Assembly: GCF_002265625.1 (NCBI RefSeq)
Contig: NZ_NOVE01000035.1
Coordinates: forward strand, 1-39,291
Source of the DNA: Prevotella sp. 885
GTDB taxonomy: Bacteria; Bacteroidota; Bacteroidia; Bacteroidales; Bacteroidaceae
DNA length: 39,291 nucleotides
Reading direction: 5' to 3'
This document shows positions 32,803 to 39,291 of the stretch, piece after piece; the stretch's first letter is position 1, and each line of letters opens with the position of its first letter. The notes under the pieces are model-generated. The model did no database searches and had not been told where the DNA came from. It was given only the letters and a program-made list of their open reading frames with translations. The translations under genes were made by a program, and so were the position numbers.

Positions 32803-34134
32803 CTAATCCTGCATCAGCGACGTAATCTGTTTTTCCAGAATGTTCTTTGCTCGGTCGAGGAACGATGGGGTGTGGTGAGGTCTTTGAGGGCTTTCGTGAG
32901 ACTCGTGGATGTCGTCTTGCTTGTCGTTCTCCGGATTTTCGGTTATGATGTGCAGAGGCGGCATCTCCGTTTTTGTCTCGTTCTCCTTCTTTGCGTCTGA
33001 TGAGGCTGGCTCCTCATCCTTGAAGGCGTCAGTATTTATCGACCACGACTTCTTCTTGTAGGGTTTATATAGCTTGGCTACGAGGTTGTTGAAGTATTCG
33101 TCGCTGCCGATAGCGTCCTTTGGCACCTTCTCCGTCTCGAAGTCATCATCGAAACCGGTGGCAAGAATCGTTACCTTGGCGTCAGCGTCCAGTGAGTTGT
33201 CGTCGCTGATGCCGTTTATCACTTCGATGTTCGGATTGAGGGCGTCCATGAACGAGTCAACCTCCTTCATCTCCTTCACGAGCAACGGATGCTTCTCGCT
33301 GGTGTAGATGTTGAAGAGGAGTCGCTTGGCGCGTGAGATGTTGTTGCCGTAGAGTAGGGGAGAGTCCAGGGCGTCAATGATGGCTTTCTCCACACGCAGC
33401 TCGCCCGAGGCACGTCCTATCGCCATTATCGCACCACCGCCACCGCGCATTGTGGTCTCGATGTCGCGGAAGTCAAGGTTGATGGTGCCGTTGATGGTGA
33501 TAAGTTCTGAGATGCTCTTCGTGGCGTCGCACAGTATCTGGTCGGCATGCTTGAACGATTCCTTCACGCTCATGTCCGAGTTGGCGTAGATGTCGCAGAT
33601 GCGTTCGTTGTTGATGACGAGCAGCGCGTCCACGTTCTTGCGCATCTCTTCCACACCCTTCAGCGCCTTTATGATTTTCAGACGCTTCTCGAAGAAGAAG
33701 GGGATGGTGACCACGCCGATGGTCAGCAGACCCATCGACTTGGCTATGCCTGCGATGAACGGGGCGGCACCGGTTCCGGTTCCGCCTCCCATGCCCGCTG
33801 TCACGAACACCATCTTCGTGCCGTCGCTGAGCATTTGCTTTATCTCGTCCGTGTGTTTGCGTGCTTCTTCAAGGCCGACAGACGGATCGCCGCCGGCTCC
33901 GAGTTCGCCGAGAGGAATCTTCACAGGCACTTCCGACTTGGCAAGTGCCTGTGTGTCAGTGTTACAGACGGCGAACGTAACATTGACGATACCTTCCTTG
34001 TACATGTTGCCGACGGCGTTACATCCGCCGCCGCCTACTCCGACAACCTTAATGATGTTCTTCGACTTGTCTTCCACTTTGCTGGCAAAGTCGACAAGTG
34101 GTGCTATGTCTGTTATTTCATTGTCTGTATCCAT
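32803..34134 (-). CDS. ftsZ: FtsZ-family tubulin-like GTPase, probably a divergent second copy
   Basis: The 443-residue protein polymerises with GTP to form the division ring or a related filament. The GTP-binding glycines GVGGGGCNAVGNMY (32-45), tubulin signature GGGTGTG (116-122), NNER (175-178) and T7 loop NLDFRD (219-224, NxDxxD) are intact, so GTPase activity is likely. Unusual features: PFFFEKRLKII where Bacteroidales FtsZ usually reads PF.FEG..KI; a Met/His-rich SVKESFKHADQILCDATKSI segment in place of the typical AFGKADDTLSVAAKSI; and a C-terminal tail ending PSFLDRAKNILEKQITSLMQD. No ftsA, ftsQ or mur gene is nearby; sdaA is 13 nt upstream. That it is a paralogue is inference. Confidence 0.85.
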   Translation of the reverse strand: MDTDNEITDIAPLVDFASKVEDKSKNIIKVVGVGGGGCNAVGNMYKEGIVNVTFAVCNTDTQALAKSEVPVKIPLGELGAGGDPSVGLEEARKHTDEIKQMLSDGTKMVFVTAGMGGGTGTGAAPFIAGIAKSMGLLTIGVVTIPFFFEKRLKIIKALKGVEEMRKNVDALLVINNERICDIYANSDMSVKESFKHADQILCDATKSISELITINGTINLDFRDIETTMRGGGGAIMAIGRASGELRVEKAIIDALDSPLLYGNNISRAKRLLFNIYTSEKHPLLVKEMKEVDSFMDALNPNIEVINGISDDNSLDADAKVTILATGFDDDFETEKVPKDAIGSDEYFNNLVAKLYKPYKKKSWSINTDAFKDEEPASSDAKKENETKTEMPPLHIITENPENDKQDDIHESHESPQRPHHTPSFLDRAKNILEKQITSLMQD

Positions 34135-34147
34135 TTATGCTTGTGTT

Positions 34148-35389
34148 TTAGATTTTCTTGTTTTCTTTTTTATGCTTGAGGTGCATCTCGTACGCTCTTG
34201 CAAGTCCGCCCTCGCTCGTCTCCTTATAGAGCGACGGGAGGTCATGGCCTGTCTGCTTCATCACCTTCACCACGCGGTCGAACGATACGGTGTGTGTGCC
34301 GTCAGAGAAGGAAGCGTACAGGTTGGCATCAAGGGCGCGTGTGGCTGCGAAGGCGTTGCGCTCGATGCAGGGAATCTGGACGAGACCGCAAACGGGGTCG
34401 CAGGTCATGCCGAGGTGGTGTTCCAGTCCCATCTCCGCTGCATACTCAATCTGCGACGGGCTGCCGCCGAACAGCTGGCAGGCTGCGGCTGATGCCATGG
34501 CGCAGGCTACGCCCACCTCGCCCTGACAACCTACGTCGGCGCCAGATATGGATGCGTTGGTCTTAACAACGTTGCCGAAGATGCCGGCAGTGGCCAAGGC
34601 GTGCAGGATGCGGATGTCGCTGAATTTATGTCCCTTCGCCAGGTGATAGAGCACGGCGGGCAGGACGCCGCACGATCCACAGGTGGGCGCTGTCACTATG
34701 GTGCCGCCGGACGCATTCTCCTCGCTGACGGAGAGGGCGTAGGCGTAAACCAGGGCGCGTGACTGGAGCGACTGCTTGTATCCGCTTGCCTTCACGTAAT
34801 AGATAGGACCCTTGCGCGGCAGGTTGAGCGGACCGGGGAGCGCTCCCTCATGGTCGATGCCACGCTCCACGCTCTCCTGCATGGCACGCCACACCTCCAT
34901 AAGATAGTCCCAGATATCCTCTTCCTCACACTCGTTGACGTACTCCCAATATCCTCTGCCGTTCTCTTCGCACCATTGCTGGATGTCGGTGAGGGTGTTC
35001 TTCTGATACACATTGCGCAGGTTGTTGAGCCAACGGCTGTTCTCACCTTCGGAAAGGGCACCGCCACCGACGCTGTAGCATATCCATTCGTTCGTCTTGT
35101 TCTTGTCCTTGTCGAACGCCACGAACTTCATGCCGTTGGGATGGAAGGGCAGGAACACGCGGGGCTGCCACTCGATGCGCAACGGAGCAATAGGGCGCAG
35201 CACTTCGTCAATGGCAACGTCAGTCATGTGACCTCTGCCCGTGGCTGCAAGGCTGCCGTATAGCGTCACCTCAAAGGCTGCCGCATCTTTGTTGTGCGAA
35301 GCGAATGTTTGTGCTGCTTTCTGAGGACCCATCGTATGACTGCTCGAAGGACCCTTACCTATTCTGTATAGCTCTTTTAATGATTTCAT
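34148..35389 (-). CDS. sdaA: L-serine ammonia-lyase (iron-sulfur, single chain)
   Basis: It deaminates L-serine to pyruvate and ammonia with an oxygen-sensitive [4Fe-4S] cluster. The N-terminal beta domain begins KSLKELYRIGKGPSSSHTMG, the usual serine-dehydratase start. The alpha domain has TAPTCGSCGVLPAVLY, ISGADVGCQGEVGVACAMAS and GMTCDPVCGLVQIPCIERN, supplying the cluster cysteines. The length of 413 matches single-chain enzymes. A consensus promoter lies about 50 nt upstream. ftsZ starts 13 nt after its stop, so the two are probably co-transcribed. Confidence 0.95.
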   Translation of the reverse strand: MKSLKELYRIGKGPSSSHTMGPQKAAQTFASHNKDAAAFEVTLYGSLAATGRGHMTDVAIDEVLRPIAPLRIEWQPRVFLPFHPNGMKFVAFDKDKNKTNEWICYSVGGGALSEGENSRWLNNLRNVYQKNTLTDIQQWCEENGRGYWEYVNECEEEDIWDYLMEVWRAMQESVERGIDHEGALPGPLNLPRKGPIYYVKASGYKQSLQSRALVYAYALSVSEENASGGTIVTAPTCGSCGVLPAVLYHLAKGHKFSDIRILHALATAGIFGNVVKTNASISGADVGCQGEVGVACAMASAAACQLFGGSPSQIEYAAEMGLEHHLGMTCDPVCGLVQIPCIERNAFAATRALDANLYASFSDGTHTVSFDRVVKVMKQTGHDLPSLYKETSEGGLARAYEMHLKHKKENKKI

Positions 35390-35440
35390 TGTTTGTGTGT
35401 AAGAGTTTTAAATAAAACCGAATTAGTATGTTGTTGTTTA

Positions 35441-35472
35441 CAAAGTTAATATAAATAATTGATAGCTGCAAA
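35441..35472 (-). promoter_or_regulatory. Promoter of sdaA-ftsZ
   Basis: On the minus strand TTTG at 35472-35469 and TAACTTTG at 35448-35441 are separated by 20 nt, a full Bacteroidetes -33/-7 match. The leader to the sdaA ATG is about 45-50 nt. Confidence 0.75.
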
Positions 35473-35674
35473 GCAAAGTCTTGCTTGTTCTGTTCAAATT
35501 GATTTTTTATTAATTCTCAAATGTTAAATATATGTTAAATACGATTTGGGGATATTTAGAAATTCACGTCTTTACGTTATTGTTTATAGAAGGGACTGAG
35601 AACTGAAGCCATGGGTTCGGTGCTCTCTTATACATATATATAATGTGTAATCAGATTTAAAAGGAGATAATCTT

Positions 35675-36454
35675 ATGAGAAAGTTTGTTTTGATGTTGAC
35701 GGCAGCGATGTTTATGATTGCCACGTCGGTGTACGGAACAGAGAAGAGCAAGAAGAAATTGGACGTAAAACCTTTCAACGTGATTAACGTTATGGGCAGT
35801 GTTGAGGTTGTCTATGAGCAAGGCAACTCGTATGAAGTTTGTCTTGTGGGCGATGCTGCCGCTTTCAATCAGATTAAGGTAGGTAGCAACGGCTCTGATC
35901 TGAATATCTCGAAGACAGGCAATATGATAGGCAATGTGTATGTCGATACTTCAGAGTCGTCGAAGAAGTGTGATGTTATTTTAGAGGTAAAGGCGCCGGA
36001 CGTGAGTGTGTTTAATATTGCTGGCAGCGGACAGCTTGTTGTAGGCAAGATGAAGTCGACGGCTGTTACGTTCAATCAGGCTGGTTCGGGCAAGATTGCC
36101 GTGAGTCAAGTCGTAGCCGACCATGCTAACTTTAACAATGCTGGTTCGGGCAGAATTTTTATCGATGATGTGAAGGCTGATTATGTGGGACTGACGATGA
36201 ACGGTTCGGGCACAATCACCAGTCGGATTGGCAAGGCAGATAACTTGAATTGTGTGCTTACGGGGTCTGGATGTATTTCCGTTTCGGGTAAGGTTGGCAG
36301 CTACAAGAATACGGTGATTGGGTCGGGCACTCTGAACGACAGTATGTTGAAGTACGATAAGCTGATTGATTTGGGACGTAATGTGAATGTAGGCAATACT
36401 TATAATTCGCGCAGACAGGACTCACCCGACGGCGTTATCAACGCTCGTCCGTAA
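35675..36454 (+). CDS. Exported GIN-domain (DUF2807) protein
   Basis: This protein has 259 residues. A signal peptide (1-21, ending TSVYG) precedes a GIN/DUF2807 beta-solenoid. It begins KPFNVINVMGSVEVVYEQGN and shows six evenly spaced GSG turns: AGSGQLVV, AGSGKIAV, AGSGRIFI, NGSGTITS, TGSGCISV and IGSGTLND. Such proteins are periplasmic or surface proteins in Bacteroidetes, usually of unknown role. AAAGGAG lies upstream of the ATG. It lies 61 nt ahead of an ECF sigma gene, which suggests a common envelope-related unit. Confidence 0.88.
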   Translation: MRKFVLMLTAAMFMIATSVYGTEKSKKKLDVKPFNVINVMGSVEVVYEQGNSYEVCLVGDAAAFNQIKVGSNGSDLNISKTGNMIGNVYVDTSESSKKCDVILEVKAPDVSVFNIAGSGQLVVGKMKSTAVTFNQAGSGKIAVSQVVADHANFNNAGSGRIFIDDVKADYVGLTMNGSGTITSRIGKADNLNCVLTGSGCISVSGKVGSYKNTVIGSGTLNDSMLKYDKLIDLGRNVNVGNTYNSRRQDSPDGVINARP

Positions 36455-36515
36455 GGATGTCGCCCCGACGCTAATGCTTGTAAAAATAGAATATAGCTAA
36501 CGAATATCTACAACC

Positions 36516-37034
36516 GTGGACCAACTACAGTTTGAACAGATGTCGCCACAACTGCGCAACATAGCCCAAGGCTATGCCCGTCGCTATCTTGCGTGTGCCG
36601 ATGACGCGGACGATGCGGCAAGCGATGCGATGCTTAGGCTGTGGGCTGTGCACGACTCTCTCCGCGACACAGCCCATGCCGCTCGTCTTGCCGCCGTCGT
36701 CGCCCGCAATGTGGCCATCGATATGTTGCGACGGAGACGCCAGACGAGCATAAGCGGTGATGAGGCGCACACATCCTGGCTGCTGCAGCAGGAGCCGGAC
36801 GGCGCCACTCCAGAAAGCCAACTAGAATGGAAGGAGGACGAGCAATGGCTAAGGCTGCGCATCGAACAGTTGCCGCCGAGAGAGATGCAGGTGATGCACC
36901 TACGCCAGACAGAACGCCGCACCAATGAGCAGATTGCCGCAATATTGGGTATCAGTAAGGATTCTGTGGCAACTGTGCTGTCATCGGCACGACGAAAATT
37001 ATTCAAACAGATAAAGGAAAGGAACAAAATATGA
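36516..37034 (+). CDS. ECF-type RNA polymerase sigma factor
   Basis: The 172-residue protein has a region 2 helix set (LRNIAQGYARRYLACADDAD, DAMLRLWAVHDSL, then ARNVAIDMLRRRR) and a region 4 helix-turn-helix (LPPREMQVMHLRQTERRTNE, QIAAILGISKDSVATVL, SARRKLFKQIKER). It should direct polymerase to a small regulon. The frame opens with GTG at 36516; an internal ATG at 36540 (MSPQLRN) is an alternative that would trim the first helix slightly. Its stop overlaps the next gene's start by 4 bp (ATGA), indicating translational coupling. Confidence 0.9.
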   Translation: MDQLQFEQMSPQLRNIAQGYARRYLACADDADDAASDAMLRLWAVHDSLRDTAHAARLAAVVARNVAIDMLRRRRQTSISGDEAHTSWLLQQEPDGATPESQLEWKEDEQWLRLRIEQLPPREMQVMHLRQTERRTNEQIAAILGISKDSVATVLSSARRKLFKQIKERNKI

Positions 37035-37753
37035 CAGACCGACAAATCATATCACTTCTGAAGCGTTATATGGAAGGCGCCACCACCGTTGAAGAGGAAA
37101 CAGCCTTGGCTGAGTTCTTCGGTATGGCTACTGATGCCGACCGTCCTGACGCCATATCCGCCGACGACTGGAGAACGTATAAGGAGATGTTCGGCATGTT
37201 TGCTTCCGAAACGGTTGCTAAAGATCAACAGGAGGAAGCTGCGGCTGATGCTAAGCAGTGCTTCACGCTTCGCAAGGTTGCTCTGTGGGTGGCATCGGCT
37301 GCTGCTGTGGCTTCGCTCGTGTTCGCTGTTTCGGCGCTGCTTCCCGACAATACGCAGTCAGTCCAGCCGTTGGCTCAGCAGACAGGCAGGCTTATTCCGG
37401 CAGATTCTATTGCTGACAGCATTTCAGCCGAACAGCCGCAGCGTGTTGTGGCAGACAGTGTGAAGCAGCAGCCTGAGAAACTGCGTATGCGTAAGGCGCT
37501 TCGTTCTTACTGGCAGCCAAGACCGCCGAAGGTGTATGTGGCTGATGCCGATAAGGACGCAACTATGCCTGCTGACAGCGCCGATATAGAGAAGGCTGTG
37601 CGTCAGGCTGACATTCTGCTGCATGCAATAAATGCAAATCAGTCGGCAGAGATTGGTCAGCTTGAGCTTCAGGCTATGGAGATGTTTGAGGCAGACGAGT
37701 ATGATGCTGACGAGTCAGAGGCAGAAGACACGGGCAATGGCATTACACAATAA
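37031..37753 (+). CDS. Single-pass membrane protein, probable anti-sigma factor
   Basis: The 240-residue protein opens with MTDRQIISLLKRYMEGATTV, then EEETALAEFF. This short helical cytoplasmic segment resembles the N-terminus of Bacteroidetes anti-sigma/FecR-type proteins. A single transmembrane helix lies at ~83-103 (VALWVASAAAVASLVFAVSAL). The remainder (~104-240) is an acidic, low-complexity, presumably periplasmic tail. Overlap with the sigma gene and topology support an anti-sigma role; no zinc-binding HxxxCxxC motif is present. The function is inferred. Confidence 0.65.
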   Translation: MTDRQIISLLKRYMEGATTVEEETALAEFFGMATDADRPDAISADDWRTYKEMFGMFASETVAKDQQEEAAADAKQCFTLRKVALWVASAAAVASLVFAVSALLPDNTQSVQPLAQQTGRLIPADSIADSISAEQPQRVVADSVKQQPEKLRMRKALRSYWQPRPPKVYVADADKDATMPADSADIEKAVRQADILLHAINANQSAEIGQLELQAMEMFEADEYDADESEAEDTGNGITQ

Positions 37754-37802
37754 TCCACGAAATACATCGAATAAAAACAAAACCCTATAATATATATAAT
37801 GT

Positions 37803-38753
37803 ATGAGACAGATTTTAATAATGGCAATATTGATGTTGCAGACATTTGCGGCTTCCGCACAGAGTAACATCGAAAAGGTTTTCAGGATTGTGTTGCATGA
37901 TCCTTCCGTAGAGATTCTCGCAAACACCGACTATAATGTCGTTTGTCTGGATAGCGCTCCAAGCTATTGCAAGTTCACGGAATTCACCATTCCAGTTAAA
38001 AAGAAGAAGTTGTTCGCACAAATAGAGAAAGAATTTCTTCTCGAAAAGGCGAATGCCTATGATGTGTTCATAAAGAAGCCGGGCTGCAGTTCTTCGCTCA
38101 CAGATAACCGTATCTACGCCTATGGAGCCAACAATGAATACAGCGTAGAGCTCGGTGCGCACAAGTCACATATATATTATGGTATGTGCTTTAAGGACGC
38201 TACCGACCCTATGCGCCGCCATGCTTATCTTGCTATCTGGTTTAATGAGAACAACAAGTATCATTGTTATTACTATCATATATATGGCGTGATACCGGCT
38301 CGTCTCAACGAGTTGAAGTTGGATGGTAATTCAAAATTCAAATTCAATTCACTGCCGAAGAGTATGACACGGCGCACGCAGACTGTCATCGATGACAATA
38401 GGGTGACTACAACCACGTATGATGACGAAGGCAACGTGAGAGTTGTAAAGTCGCATCCATTGTCTGAGGTGACGAATGACGTAAAGACAGATATCGACTT
38501 TATGCTCATGTTCGGCAATCTGCGCGTAGCTTTCCTCGACGCCATAAAGGATGCCGATGCAAAGACTCTGCAGACCGGTATAGTGGTGAAGATAGCGCGT
38601 CTGTGTAAGGAGCATAACAAACTGCTCACCGATAACGAGAAGAAAACCTGCATATCCAACATCGATGAAATGAAGAATACGTTGAAGAAAGTCAACTCGG
38701 ACAGCTTCCTGGACGGAGTTCTGCAAGAGGCGAGGATTGCGCTGGAGAAATAG
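37803..38753 (+). CDS. Exported protein of unknown function
   Basis: This protein has 316 residues. A signal peptide (MRQILIMAILMLQTFAASAQ) is followed by a mixed alpha/beta domain (~21-170, with FRIVLHDPSVEILANTDYNV and HIYYGMCFKDATDPMRRHAY) and a helical C-terminal half (DIDFMLMFGNLRVAFLDAIK). I do not recognise the family. It follows the anti-sigma candidate by 49 nt on the same strand and could be a target or sensor of that sigma unit. The next feature is the rRNA operon promoter. Confidence 0.7.
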   Translation: MRQILIMAILMLQTFAASAQSNIEKVFRIVLHDPSVEILANTDYNVVCLDSAPSYCKFTEFTIPVKKKKLFAQIEKEFLLEKANAYDVFIKKPGCSSSLTDNRIYAYGANNEYSVELGAHKSHIYYGMCFKDATDPMRRHAYLAIWFNENNKYHCYYYHIYGVIPARLNELKLDGNSKFKFNSLPKSMTRRTQTVIDDNRVTTTTYDDEGNVRVVKSHPLSEVTNDVKTDIDFMLMFGNLRVAFLDAIKDADAKTLQTGIVVKIARLCKEHNKLLTDNEKKTCISNIDEMKNTLKKVNSDSFLDGVLQEARIALEK

Positions 38754-39182
38754 GAAATAAGCAAACAAACCTTCATTTTGGTGCTTTATACCCTTAAAAA
38801 ACGCTCTTTTGCTTGACTTTGGTCAATTTTAACCTAAAAACTATAAGTTTTTGCAAACTTTTTTGTCGAAAGTCTTGCGGGTTTAACTTTTTTGCTATAC
38901 CTTTGCAAACGCTTTCGAGAACAAACGAAACCTCAAGTAAAACGAGTTACGGTTGTGTTAAGAAGGCGTTAAATAAAGAAAGAGTTCTTTGAAAAGATTT
39001 ACATAAACAGACAAGTAGTACAAGAAGCAAGAATTCAGAGCAGTCTGATTCTTGGGTAATTTACGAACCGTTTAATTCATCAACTTTAAGTTGAAGGTTA
39101 AGAAACTTGAATAAACGAGGCATTCTGAAACAGATACAAACAAGCAACGCTTACTTCGGTAAGAGTTGGTAAAAGATATTTT
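38754..39182 (+). other. Promoter and structured leader of the rRNA operon
   Basis: There is no coding content. After the promoter comes a boxA-like GTTCTTTGA at 38984-38992, which may serve antitermination. Three hairpins follow. The first is at 39028-39054 (CAAGAA..TCAGA with TCTGATTCTTG, GCAG loop). The second is at 39080-39094 (TCAACTT/AAGTTGA). The third is at 39145-39168 (CAAC-CTTAC with GTAAG-GTTG around a TTCG tetraloop). A further short inverted repeat GTAAAA/TTTTAC (39169-39184) abuts the mature 16S end and may be part of processing. Confidence 0.65.
38875..38905 (+). promoter_or_regulatory. rRNA operon promoter
   Basis: TTG at 38875-38877 and TACCTTTG at 38898-38905 are 20 nt apart and match the Bacteroidetes -33/-7 pattern. 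The flanks are A/T-rich with several TTTTTTG-like tracts (38841-38894), so additional upstream promoters are possible. Transcription should begin about 38912, giving a leader of ~270 nt. Confidence 0.7.
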
Positions 39183-39291
39183 ACAATGTAGAGTTTGATC
39201 CTGGCTCAGGATGAACGCTAGCTACAGGCTTAACACATGCAAGTCGAGGGGCAGCATGACGATAGCTTGCTATTGTTGATGGCGACCGGCG
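39183..39291 (+). rRNA. rrs: 16S ribosomal RNA, 5' end only
   Basis: AGAGTTTGATCCTGGCTCAG at 39190-39209 is the universal 16S start (E. coli position 8 onward), placing the mature 5' end near 39183. GATGAACGCTAGCTACAGGC and TTAACACATGCAAGTCGA follow. The V1 region (GGGGCAGCATGACGATAGC) has the Bacteroidales form. The gene runs off the window after 109 nt. Confidence 0.97.

Overview
The window looks like a chromosomal segment of a Bacteroidales bacterium, most likely Prevotella or a close relative. Evidence: genes are preceded by Bacteroidetes-type promoters (TAnnTTTG -7 boxes, two of them with a TTG/TTTG -33 box 20 nt upstream). It has a TonB-dependent receptor with a carboxypeptidase-regulatory-like N-terminus, exported proteins with T9SS-like C-termini, a GIN/DUF2807 protein, an anaerobe-type Fe-S serine dehydratase, the lysS-gpsA-pgi order, and a 16S rRNA 5' end with a Bacteroidales-like V1 region. 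TAG, TAA and TGA are all used as ordinary stops.

Layout. 1-436: edge of an insertion sequence (N-terminal region of an ISAon1-like transposase, minus strand) abutting the 3' remnant of a MNT-type nucleotidyltransferase gene, closed by a strong terminator. 464-2817 (-): translationally coupled pair, a small secreted protein and a Cthe_2159/DUF4353 beta-helix carbohydrate-binding protein. 3080-4015 (+): zinc-type CDF transporter, convergent and overlapping with an NhaC Na+/H+ antiporter (-). 5670-10939 (-): an operon of a purple-acid-phosphatase-like gene (broken by an in-frame TAG), a TonB-dependent receptor and a beta-helix lipoprotein.

11304-24661 (+): a long same-strand run. lysS, gpsA and pgi are followed by a HAD phosphatase and a menaquinone block: menE, aroB, a hotdog thioesterase (DHNA-CoA hydrolase candidate), menF, menD, menB, menC. 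AroB feeds chorismate synthesis; MenF, MenD, MenC, MenE, MenB and the thioesterase carry chorismate to 1,4-dihydroxy-2-naphthoate. A horizontally acquired-looking rhuM gene sits between menD and menB.

24658-35389 (-): accessory-rich stretch. It holds an AAA/DUF4143 ATPase whose promoter is embedded in three 33-bp-spaced palindromic repeats, and a 1517-residue multidomain surface protein. An 865-bp gene-poor gap follows, with a 22-bp-period repeat array that folds back on itself. Then come an Rpn-type PD-(D/E)XK protein with a slipped 12-bp repeat, an FtsZ that lies outside any division cluster and looks divergent, and sdaA.

35675-38753 (+): a GIN-domain exported protein, an ECF sigma factor, a membrane protein overlapping it by 4 bp (anti-sigma candidate) and an exported protein of unknown function. 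The window ends with an rRNA operon promoter, a structured leader and the first 109 nt of 16S rRNA.

All calls come from reading the sequence and remembered family features; no database search was run.
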